DNA from: Clostridia bacterium
Lineage (GTDB): Bacteria > Bacillota > Clostridia > Christensenellales > Borkfalkiaceae
Length of the DNA: 64,000 bases
NCBI GenBank assembly: GCA_900767815.1
Contig: CAAGAM010000064.1
Span: 1-64,000, forward strand
Reading direction: 5' to 3'
Below, piece after piece: positions 33,091 through 40,744 of this stretch (positions are counted from its first letter, which is position 1; each line of letters opens with the position of its first letter). A program made the translations under genes and the position numbers. The notes under the pieces were generated by a model. The model made no database searches, was not told the origin of the DNA, and saw only the letters and a program-made list of their open reading frames with translations.

Positions 33091-34035
33091 TTAATCTACA
33101 CTCGGACCATATTTGTCCAATAAATGTCTGAGAATCATCGTTACGGGCAGAACAATCGCCGTCAGAATAAGCCCCATAGCCGAAAGAACGGGGTAAGAAA
33201 GCAAATTGTCTCTCGGAGCGACGAGTTTTGAGTCGAGAGCCTGAACGTACAGGAAATAGCCTATAGTAGAACTCTTACCCGCGCCGTTACCGAGCAAAGT
33301 ATACAAATTCGCCTGATTGGTAAAAACGTGCGAAATGTAAATTATTACAACCGTCGCTATCGTCGAAAATATGAGAGGCAAAACTATATGCCAAAGCACC
33401 TGCAAAGGCGTCGCTCCGTCGAGTTCCGCAGATTCGATAAGCGAAACGTTTACGCCGCTCATCGCGCCGACAAATAAAAGCACGTTTACGCCGAACCCCA
33501 TAAACACGTTGAAAAATATCATCGCGTCCATCTGAGTTTTCACGCTCGTAAGCAGCCCTCCCGTTGCTTTTATCCCCACTTTTTCTGCAAACCAAAGGTA
33601 AACGTCGGTCGTTACATATCTGTAAAGAAGCCCTAAAATTACGCCCGACAGAAGTTGCGGCATGAAAAGCATCACCTTGAAAAATCCGCTGAGAGCCGCT
33701 TTTTTATACATATAAAACGAGAAAAGCAACGCGAGCGGAGTTACGATAAAAACATCGGTCGCCAAAAATATAAAGGAATTTTTGAACATATAAGAACGAG
33801 TCATCAAGGCTTTCCACGCCTCGCCGAAGTTCTTGAACCACACAAAATGCCCCACATACCCGTCCATCGCCGAGAGTTCGTACTCTTTGAGCGACAGAAT
33901 GATGGAATTGAAGTTCACATATATGTAAAATATTAAAAAATGTAAAACCGGAATAGAAATAAGAAGCGAATAAAAGATCATTTTATTCGCTTTCATACTT
34001 CTCATTCCTTTAATTTTTTTCGTTGAATTTTCCAT
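33091..34035 (-). CDS. Sugar ABC transporter permease (MalF type)
   Basis: A 314-aa membrane protein with six predicted transmembrane helices and the EAA motif 'ESAELDGATPLQVLWHIVLP'. The start codon overlaps the stop of the binding-protein gene by one base (TAATG), indicating translational coupling. With the binding protein and the second permease it forms the importer that brings glycan fragments into the cell for the cytoplasmic GH38, GH2 and GH36-like enzymes. Confidence 0.9.
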   Translation of the reverse strand: MENSTKKIKGMRSMKANKMIFYSLLISIPVLHFLIFYIYVNFNSIILSLKEYELSAMDGYVGHFVWFKNFGEAWKALMTRSYMFKNSFIFLATDVFIVTPLALLFSFYMYKKAALSGFFKVMLFMPQLLSGVILGLLYRYVTTDVYLWFAEKVGIKATGGLLTSVKTQMDAMIFFNVFMGFGVNVLLFVGAMSGVNVSLIESAELDGATPLQVLWHIVLPLIFSTIATVVIIYISHVFTNQANLYTLLGNGAGKSSTIGYFLYVQALDSKLVAPRDNLLSYPVLSAMGLILTAIVLPVTMILRHLLDKYGPSVD

Positions 34036-35747
34036 TATTTCTTTAATTTATCCCAGGAAGCCTGAGTTTTTCTCGTAACCTCGAAGTTAATTTTAGCGTT
34101 CGAGTTGTATTGTCTCATCGCTTCGATAAAGCCCTTTGCAATTTCGACGCCGTCGATAACGGGTCTGTTGATCGCGCCCGTCCAGGTAAGCGTGAAAGCG
34201 TCGAGATTGTTAAGGAATATACTGTTATCCGACGAGAAATATATTACTTCAGATTCTTTTCTTATCTTGTTTAACTTTTTGTAGTAATCGTTAAGTTTCG
34301 ACTCGTCATAATTATACGTCATAGGAATCCCGAGTCCCGTAAGTTCGGTAAACGCGGCGAGTTCGGCGTCGGAATACAAGAATTTAAGAAAGTCTATTAC
34401 AGCCGCTTTCTTGCCCGCGTTGTTTTCCGTCTTTTTTGATACGAATATAATCGCAGAACCTACGTCGAGAAGGGCCTGTTTTTTGCCGTTACCTTCGGTT
34501 ACGGGCGTTTCGAGAGTCGTGGGCATTGGCATGAAACTTACGTTTCTTTCGGGGGCGTCGGGGTGAGTTTCTCTGTAAGTATCGAAATATCCGAAACGTG
34601 CCGCCTCCGAACACCAGTACGACGCATCGTAAAGCATTCCCGAAGTGTTTTTATTTATAAAGTTCGACTGAGCAGTAAACGCAACCAAAGTGTCGCGGTT
34701 AAATTCGTATTCGCTGAACCAACCCTCTCTGTAAACGAGTTCGAGAGCGGCAAGAGCATAATACCTCGACGCCATATCGTAAATCTTGTAACCGTTAGTA
34801 GAATCTATCGCAATCATTTCGGTCGTGGGACGTTTGATTCCCGAACCGTTATAGAACAAATCTTCGTTCGTATAGCCGGTTACGACTTCAACTGTTTTTT
34901 CGCCGTGTGTGTCAAGAGTATAAATCGTTTTAATTTGATCTACCCCCGCGAGAGACGCCCAAAGACCGTCAACGAAAAAGAATGCATAGTCCATCGAATT
35001 TCCCGCAAGAGTAAACGGAGCGCGACCACCCTCTTCTTTCATTGCCGAACAAAGAATCAAAAATTCTTGAAGCGAGGAAGGAAGCCCGTCGTCGGAAGTT
35101 CCGTAAATACCGTCCGGTCCGCAAGACTTCTTATCGTCGGAGCTCGCAACGAATTTTACCTTTCCGAACTTAGAAGAATACTCTCTGCCCGTCACCGACG
35201 AATCTGCGAGATACAGGTTGGCGGATTTGAAGAAGTCTTCATCATAACTTACGCCCGTATACCATTCATAGAACGGAAGACCGTAATAGTTACCGTCCGC
35301 AGCTTTGAGTCTGCTCTTGATTTCGGGTTTGATTTTACCCTCGATTCCGTTTACCACTTCGTTTAAATTCATAAGGGAATTAGCCGATGCCATTTCGTAA
35401 ATATTCGCCTTATTTTCTCCGACGTAAACGTCATAACCTTCGGATTTAATCGTAGTGTAAGGCGTTTGTTTTATAGTCGTAATGTTTACTTTTACGCCCT
35501 GCTTGTTGCTTTCGTAAGATTTTCCCGCATTCGCCTCTTCAAAACGCTTCGCTGCGTTTTTTATCCAGACGTCGCCGCCGCACCCCTGATAGTTTGCAAA
35601 TTCAATCTCGGTTGTGGTCTTCGAGCCGCCGTTCGAGGAGTCCTTACCTCCGCCGTTTCCCTTGTTGCACGAAGCAAAACACGATATGGCAAGCGCCATC
35701 GAAAGAACGCTTACGCCGATTTTTTTCAATTTACTTTTCAGACTCAT
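34035..35747 (-). CDS. Extracellular sugar-binding lipoprotein of the ABC importer
   Basis: A 570-aa family-1-type solute-binding lipoprotein (lipobox Cys27 in 'AISCFASC', then a Gly/Lys/Ser linker). The sequence from 'EFANYQGCGGDVWIKNAAKR' on is typical of CUT1 oligosaccharide-binding proteins, and its size is at the large end of the family, suggesting an oligosaccharide ligand. The start is set at ATG 35745-35747, after AAAGGAG; an ATG 18 bases upstream would include that site. First gene of the operon 35.75 to 18.5 kb, behind the operator-promoter P2. Confidence 0.9.
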   Translation of the reverse strand: MSLKSKLKKIGVSVLSMALAISCFASCNKGNGGGKDSSNGGSKTTTEIEFANYQGCGGDVWIKNAAKRFEEANAGKSYESNKQGVKVNITTIKQTPYTTIKSEGYDVYVGENKANIYEMASANSLMNLNEVVNGIEGKIKPEIKSRLKAADGNYYGLPFYEWYTGVSYDEDFFKSANLYLADSSVTGREYSSKFGKVKFVASSDDKKSCGPDGIYGTSDDGLPSSLQEFLILCSAMKEEGGRAPFTLAGNSMDYAFFFVDGLWASLAGVDQIKTIYTLDTHGEKTVEVVTGYTNEDLFYNGSGIKRPTTEMIAIDSTNGYKIYDMASRYYALAALELVYREGWFSEYEFNRDTLVAFTAQSNFINKNTSGMLYDASYWCSEAARFGYFDTYRETHPDAPERNVSFMPMPTTLETPVTEGNGKKQALLDVGSAIIFVSKKTENNAGKKAAVIDFLKFLYSDAELAAFTELTGLGIPMTYNYDESKLNDYYKKLNKIRKESEVIYFSSDNSIFLNNLDAFTLTWTGAINRPVIDGVEIAKGFIEAMRQYNSNAKINFEVTRKTQASWDKLKK

Positions 35748-35865
35748 TTTTTCTCCTTTTTTCAAAAAAGTTATTACATCCGGTTCTTCTCCGTTTTTAC
35801 AAAAAAGAACGATTTGCCTTATAGTTTATCGGCGGTCAAAACATCGTACCGCCGTTATCGGGCAT

Positions 35866-35930
35866 AGTATAGCAAAAATAAAAAAGACATTCAATTGCAG
35901 TTTTTACAAATAAGATTGCATTTTTTACAT
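35866..35930 (-). promoter_or_regulatory. Promoter with tandem AraC-type operator (P2)
   Basis: Minus strand: -35 TTGAAT (35889-35894), 17-base spacer, -10 TATACT (35866-35871). Half sites start at TTGC 35895 and 35916 (plus-strand reading, 'TTGCAGTTTTTACA' and 'TTGCATTTTTTACAT'), 21 bp apart, the first touching the -35. It drives the ABC importer and glycosidase operon. The rest of 35748-36036 holds no visible gene. Confidence 0.8.
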
Positions 35931-36036
35931 TTATATTTCGCCTTTTCGCGTTAAAAGAATCATAAACCGTAAAAATGCCTCAATTTTCCGCAATGTCGTA
36001 TATTACCAACACCGCGACTTATTCCGCCCGAACATC

Positions 36037-37404
36037 TCAGTCAAGTTCTATGTGTTCGAGGGTGAGTTTTGCTCTCTCGGATATTTTCACCGTACCCACT
36101 CCGAAAACAGTCGTTTCAAGTTTATCGTTTATGGGTTTAGTCCAATATTCGGGAATGGATTTTATTCCGTGGGCCATTCCGAAAATCGAGCCGACCGTCG
36201 CTCCGTTGCAGTCCGTATCGAATCCCGTTTCCACCGCTAAGCATATTGATCTACCGTAATCTCCGTCGCCGAATAAAAGCGAGGCGACGACTATCATCGC
36301 GTTCGGGTTCGTATGACACCAGCCGTAACCCGTATACTCGTCGTATTTTTCGTGAATATACGCGAAAACCTCGTCTTTCGCCGAGCCTTGTTCATACATA
36401 TTCATTACCGAATATACTTCCTCGTAAAATCTCGAAGTCGCGGGAATATAACCGAGCGCGCCTTTGATAATTTCAGGCATATTATCGGTACAAGCGGCTA
36501 TCGCAAGCGCGGCGGCTACGAACATTTCGCCGTAAATTCCGTTTTTGATATGCGAAATCGACGCGTCTTTAAACGCCGCTTCGGCGGCTCTTTCGGGGTC
36601 TCCGGGAAAAATATATCCGTAATAATCGCCCCTTATCTGCGCGCCTATCCACTCGCGGTAAGGATTTTTATACATTGCCGAATACGGCGGCTTATACCCG
36701 TTCACGAAATTGACGAACGCAACCCTTTCTGCCGTGCAGTAAGCGTTCTTCTTCTGATATTCGAGCCATGCCTCGGAAACGTTTGCGGCGGTAAAATCTT
36801 TGCCGTATTTTCCGATTATTATTTGGTCTAAAACGACGTAATTCGTATCGTCGTCCCACGGCATGCAGTTTATTTCGTCGGCGTAAAGTTTTTCTTTAAA
36901 GGGAAACTCGCTGTATTTTTCACAGATTTCGTCCGTCAGATCGCTTCTGTATATGTATCTCGAAAGCGGATAATTGCCCGTTTCCTTCAAAAACGGGATA
37001 AATACGTTCGTTCTTACGCATTCGACGGGCTTTCCGTGCATACAGCCGCAGATTCTGCCCATCCACGCCCCGTATACCTTGTCGTAATCGCCCTTCATCG
37101 GTTTGATATTCAGCGGGTACGACTTTCTGAGCGACTTTATGCCATCGTAATCGGACGGCTCGTCGTATTTGTAACCCTCTCTTTTTTCAAGCGAACGGGT
37201 GAGTTCGAAAAGAGCGTCTCCGAACATTTTCTGAGCCTCGCTCCTCGGCATTTTCTGAACCTCGCTGAACAACTGTTTATACGCTTCCACGTCTAAACCT
37301 TCGTCAAGGCATTGCTTATACTCTATTTCCGCGTCGGCGGGATAATATTCCCACTTATGCAAACTTTCGTAATCAGGAAACAATTTTTGATTTTTTGTTG
37401 ACAT
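36037..37404 (-). CDS. ADP-ribosylglycohydrolase-fold protein (ARH family), copy 2
   Basis: A 455-aa protein with an N-terminal extension of about 100 residues, then an ARH domain: 'YGAWMGRICGCMHGKPVE', metal-binding 'MPWDDDTNYV' (about 181-190) and 'TGFDTDCNGATVGSIFG' (393-409). It is only distantly similar to copy 1 and lacks its C-terminal beta-sandwich. Located behind the GH36-like gene in the operon of promoter P1, without signal peptide. Classical function is removal of ADP-ribose; the two-fold presence in a glycan locus suggests an N- or O-glycoside of sugar as substrate, which is inference. Confidence 0.8.
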   Translation of the reverse strand: MSTKNQKLFPDYESLHKWEYYPADAEIEYKQCLDEGLDVEAYKQLFSEVQKMPRSEAQKMFGDALFELTRSLEKREGYKYDEPSDYDGIKSLRKSYPLNIKPMKGDYDKVYGAWMGRICGCMHGKPVECVRTNVFIPFLKETGNYPLSRYIYRSDLTDEICEKYSEFPFKEKLYADEINCMPWDDDTNYVVLDQIIIGKYGKDFTAANVSEAWLEYQKKNAYCTAERVAFVNFVNGYKPPYSAMYKNPYREWIGAQIRGDYYGYIFPGDPERAAEAAFKDASISHIKNGIYGEMFVAAALAIAACTDNMPEIIKGALGYIPATSRFYEEVYSVMNMYEQGSAKDEVFAYIHEKYDEYTGYGWCHTNPNAMIVVASLLFGDGDYGRSICLAVETGFDTDCNGATVGSIFGMAHGIKSIPEYWTKPINDKLETTVFGVGTVKISERAKLTLEHIELD

Positions 37405-37458
37405 CGTAACTCTTTAGCTCCTCTGTTTTATATAATTTTGTTTATATCTCCCGTTGTC

Positions 37459-39066
37459 CTATTCGTACCATGACAGAACGACGCGAGAACCGTTATAAAC
37501 CCTGTTCCAATCGTAATGTTTTTCCGTCTTTCCGTCTGGGGCTACAAATGTTTCGGGATTTGCGTTTTTCTCGTAATCTTTTATTCCGAAATTGCCCTTT
37601 CCCTCATCCGCAAGACGGAATATCTCGTTTATACGCTTCATCTCGTCTTTTTTGAGTATCCCCGGGGTGACCGATGCAAGCGTTGTCATTCCCGTAATGG
37701 CGCACATTTCCAGAAAATCGAGATTTACGTCTGCGCGAACCATATTAGTAAACGCCGCGCAGTCGGGGTCGGCGTTATAAAACGCATTGTTGAGCGGAAG
37801 CCTCATAACGGAATTTATTCCGTCGCGCCTTGTCCACTCGAACGACCGTCCGCTCGTATCGTTTCCGATACGGTAAAGCGAATGTATCCCCGCGGAAAGA
37901 TGTCCCACCGCATTGCAGGCGATAACCTCTTTTTCTCCCGCGCCGCTCTGAATCGCGCGGTATAAATTCTTCAGAATCGTAGCCGTAGTCTTTTTATTGT
38001 CGTAATATTTTCTGGTTTCGGGCGTAAACTCAAAGTCGTAACGTTCGCTCGTAAGCGCCTTTTGCCCCGTTACCGCGTCGCCCGTTGTAAAATCATGTTT
38101 TATAAGGTCAAAGCCCCAATCGGACAATTTTTTCGCGTCGTTATATGCTTTTTCAAGAGTGAACGGATGAGAGGGATCGAGAATAATTCCGCCGCATTCC
38201 TCGCATAAAATCGCCTCTTTCGGAACTTCGCCTCGGGTTAGAAGGGGACGAAACCATATACCCGCTTTCGCGCCCTTGGCGTGGATGGCGTCCGCCGTTT
38301 TACGCATATCTTTAAATTTGTCGTTCGGCTCCCATTCGCCGCCTATATAGTTGCCCGCGCCCGGAATTCTGTTTTTCTGCCACCCGTCGTCGATTATCAT
38401 ATAAGGTTTGTTTTTACAACCGTTCGTCATCTCTAAGAGATAGTCGGTTTCTTTAAGAACGCTTTCATACGAAATATCGCCGTAAGCCCAATACCAATTG
38501 TTTACTCCGAATATCGGGGTTTTGGGAAGCACGGGACTATCGCACATCTTTTTTGAAAACTCCGCGGCGACTTTATAAACGTCCGCAACTTTTTCGGCGC
38601 GCATCTCCACAACCTCGCAGGCCAAAAGCGGTTCGCTAATATCCGTTCCTTTTGCGCCGCTGCAAAGGTTTAAAAACAGAGTAATTCCGCCTGTATCGAC
38701 CTGAAAAAACGCAAAGCAGTTCGCTCCCGTTTTTACCCCGTAACAGAACATATCGTTACCGCTCATAACATAACAAAACCAAGGGAGAACGCGGCACGCC
38801 ATAACCGAACGCCATTCGATATAGGCGTACAATCCCGACCTTTCCCATTGGTCGCCGTAAACCCTGTCAACGCTTCGCAGATCGCCGTTAAATCTTAGTT
38901 TTAGATACTTTACGGGAGAGCCGCTCGGGTAAACGTGTATTTTCGCCGATTTATCCGATATTTCATAGGAATATTTTACTTCGTTTATAAGCATTTCTTC
39001 AAAACGAAACGGCGTTTTTTCGGTTGCTCCGTACACGGCGTCAGGTTGTCTCATTATTGAAATCAT
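37459..39066 (-). CDS. GH36-like alpha-galactosidase-type glycosidase
   Basis: A 535-aa cytoplasmic enzyme with an N-terminal beta-sandwich and a TIM barrel of the GH36/GH27 type: 'PYMIIDDGWQ' (Asp226-Asp227), 'DLIKHDFTTG' with the K-x-D nucleophile Asp325, and 'RIGNDTSG' with a candidate acid/base Asp403. Family members cleave alpha-galactosides or alpha-N-acetylgalactosaminides. The start at ATG 39064-39066 follows GAAGGAG; an in-frame upstream ATG encloses that site. First gene of the operon with the second ARH gene, behind promoter P1. Confidence 0.8.
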   Translation of the reverse strand: MISIMRQPDAVYGATEKTPFRFEEMLINEVKYSYEISDKSAKIHVYPSGSPVKYLKLRFNGDLRSVDRVYGDQWERSGLYAYIEWRSVMACRVLPWFCYVMSGNDMFCYGVKTGANCFAFFQVDTGGITLFLNLCSGAKGTDISEPLLACEVVEMRAEKVADVYKVAAEFSKKMCDSPVLPKTPIFGVNNWYWAYGDISYESVLKETDYLLEMTNGCKNKPYMIIDDGWQKNRIPGAGNYIGGEWEPNDKFKDMRKTADAIHAKGAKAGIWFRPLLTRGEVPKEAILCEECGGIILDPSHPFTLEKAYNDAKKLSDWGFDLIKHDFTTGDAVTGQKALTSERYDFEFTPETRKYYDNKKTTATILKNLYRAIQSGAGEKEVIACNAVGHLSAGIHSLYRIGNDTSGRSFEWTRRDGINSVMRLPLNNAFYNADPDCAAFTNMVRADVNLDFLEMCAITGMTTLASVTPGILKKDEMKRINEIFRLADEGKGNFGIKDYEKNANPETFVAPDGKTEKHYDWNRVYNGSRVVLSWYE

Positions 39067-39175
39067 TTCTCGATCTCCTTCGAATGAAAATATCAAGACA
39101 GCGTCAGTCCCATAGCGATTATTTAATCAAATACGTCGCCGGACACATAACAGCCCACGATATTCTTCTTGTCCA

Positions 39176-39240
39176 ATTATACCTCTTAAAAAGCGTTAAG
39201 TCGATTGCAATTTTATTTTTTAATATTGCATTTTTTACAT
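39176..39240 (-). promoter_or_regulatory. Promoter with tandem AraC-type operator (P1)
   Basis: Minus strand: -35 TCGACT (39199-39204), 17-base spacer, consensus -10 TATAAT (39176-39181). Half sites start at TTGC 39205 and 39226 in plus-strand reading ('TTGCAATTTTATT' and 'TTGCATTTTTTACAT'), 21 bp apart and touching the -35, exactly as in P2 and P4. Confidence 0.8.
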
Positions 39241-39356
39241 ATTTCCTCCTACATTTATTTAAAGTAGTTACAAAACGGTCACTTTAGTTATGAATATTTA
39301 TATTTTTTCTTACTTAAAAATCAATCACTAAAAGCGTGTCGAAACCTTTTGACGAT

Positions 39357-39422
39357 AAAACGTGTGCTTGTCTTGATACAAGTCGGCTCGGCTTCGCCTC
39401 GCCGAAGACAAGCACACGTTTT
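39357..39422. repeat. 18-bp perfect hairpin with nested GC-rich loop
   Basis: The arm containing ACGTGTGCTTGTCTT pairs perfectly with AAGACAAGCACACGT, T tracts on both outer sides; the 30-base loop folds again (GGCTTCGCC). It could be a bidirectional terminator, or the origin/packaging hairpin of a filamentous-phage genome. Confidence 0.65.
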
Positions 39423-39473
39423 TTTCAACCCATCCGTTATAACGACTCGTTCAATACTCAACCGCGTAAAATC

Positions 39474-39527
39474 AAAGGCGCGGAAGTTTGCCGCTAAACC
39501 GCTTGGCAAATCTTCCGCGCTGCCTTT
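39474..39527. repeat. Second long hairpin
   Basis: GCGCGGAAG and TTTGCC pair with GGCAAA and CTTCCGCGC around a short loop with one bulged base, extended by AAAG/CTTT outside. On the plus strand ATTTTATTTTT follows shortly after. Confidence 0.6.
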
Positions 39528-39672
39528 GGCATTTTATTTTTCTTTATTTGAGGGATTAGTCGCCCGTCAGGCAAGATTTGTGCAGGTTTTTAAAAGGGAG
39601 CGACCTCTGTGGTCGTAGGAATTTTAAAAATCAAACAAATCGCAGCATCACGGGATGAATAATTTCTCAAAT

Positions 39673-40698
39673 TTAATTGCATTTAGGCATTTGTCTTATT
39701 GCATCCTCGCTTACCGTTCCAACGATACAGCCTTCGTCTATACACTTGAAGTCGTCGAAAAGAAGCAGTTTCTTCTCTTCTTGCCCGACCTTCATAACTA
39801 CGTCCTCGGGAAGTATATCTGAAATAAAATATTGCGGAAGCCCTCTCGAATAGACGATTCGCTCGCCCGACTTTTCTATGTATTTCAGAATATAAGCCAC
39901 GGCTGCTCCCATTTTACGGTTATCGTCTATTTTCTCGAAGTCGCTTCTGCCAAATTTTTCATTAAAATACGTGTTTTGTATCGTTGTCTGCCTTTTATGC
40001 GTTATAAGGCTAAAATCGTTGACTTCTTGTAATTCTCCCGGCATTGTTCCGTCGGGAATATAAAACAACCCGTGAAAGTGCAACCGCTTCTTTTCGGGAG
40101 ACCGCTCCCACACGCCAACGTATTTCCACTCTTTTCTATGAGAAAAATTTGCCAACGTCCAGATAAGTTTCTTTTTAAACGATTCTTCCGTATGCTTTTT
40201 ACTGTCGTAGGTAAACGTAACGAAATAATTAAAATTTTGCAGGTTTACTTTTCGCACCAACCTCGTTCGCCGACAGACAAGATTTCTTTTCTTGCGTTCA
40301 AGATTGTCGTCCACGTATGTTTCTGCCGTTTTTAAATCCTTAAACAGCCCCGCCATACCGTCAATTATATGCTTCCGACGAATGTTTCGTTTTAAGTCGA
40401 AACTCTCTTTGTAGAACCTCTCAAAGACTTCTTTCTTTGTCGTCCTTACACCCTTTGCTTTAACCTTTTTCATAACTGGAACGAGTTCGCCGTCGATAAA
40501 TTCGACTTCCTGCAAAACGTGACCCTCCTCGGTAACGAGTATGGACGGTTCGAGTTTGTCCTCGGCGGGTTTTCCGTCCTCGCCGACTACGATTTCTTTT
40601 TCCTTGAATTTACGACGGGGCTTGAGCCACCTCGTCGTGTGCGGAATTGCTATGTGGTGCGATCCGTCGTAATATACCTTTGCTTTTTCATATATCAA
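39673..40698 (-). CDS. HUH-type rolling-circle replication protein (inovirus-like)
   Basis: A 341-aa replication initiator. Motif 1 'FVTFTYD' (about 159-165), the HUH motif 'RLHFHGL' (His207, His209) and the Tyr motif 'VAYILKYIEKSG' (Tyr269 or Tyr273) are in order, as in Rep proteins of filamentous phages and small rolling-circle elements. It would nick the plus-strand origin and start ssDNA synthesis. The start is a TTG (40696-40698) with AAAGGAGAT at good spacing. It lies 46 bases behind the Zot/pI-like gene, with two hairpins downstream. A relaxase or plasmid Rep is the alternative. Confidence 0.75.
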   Translation of the reverse strand: MIYEKAKVYYDGSHHIAIPHTTRWLKPRRKFKEKEIVVGEDGKPAEDKLEPSILVTEEGHVLQEVEFIDGELVPVMKKVKAKGVRTTKKEVFERFYKESFDLKRNIRRKHIIDGMAGLFKDLKTAETYVDDNLERKKRNLVCRRTRLVRKVNLQNFNYFVTFTYDSKKHTEESFKKKLIWTLANFSHRKEWKYVGVWERSPEKKRLHFHGLFYIPDGTMPGELQEVNDFSLITHKRQTTIQNTYFNEKFGRSDFEKIDDNRKMGAAVAYILKYIEKSGERIVYSRGLPQYFISDILPEDVVMKVGQEEKKLLLFDDFKCIDEGCIVGTVSEDAIRQMPKCN

Positions 40699-40744
40699 AC
40701 TTATCTCCTTTGCCGTATAAAGTGGCGCGGCGATTCGCCTTAAC

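Larger units (their letters stand above)
39267..39672. other. Non-coding region with two long hairpins at the end of the phage-like element
   Basis: No gene seen. It separates the glycan locus from the HUH replication gene. It holds an 18-bp perfect inverted repeat (39357-39374 with 39405-39422, nested GC-rich loop) and a second long stem (39474-39527), then AT-rich sequence. The left boundary of the integrated element is probably near 39.27-39.35 kb, but no repeat of the right end was found. Confidence 0.5.

Noticed and set aside
39267..39672. Left attachment site as a copy of the tRNA-Lys 3' end
   Set aside because: No stretch resembling the tRNA 3' end (GGGTTCGAGTCCC or its complement) was found here or near 4 kb, so the left end of the element stays undefined.
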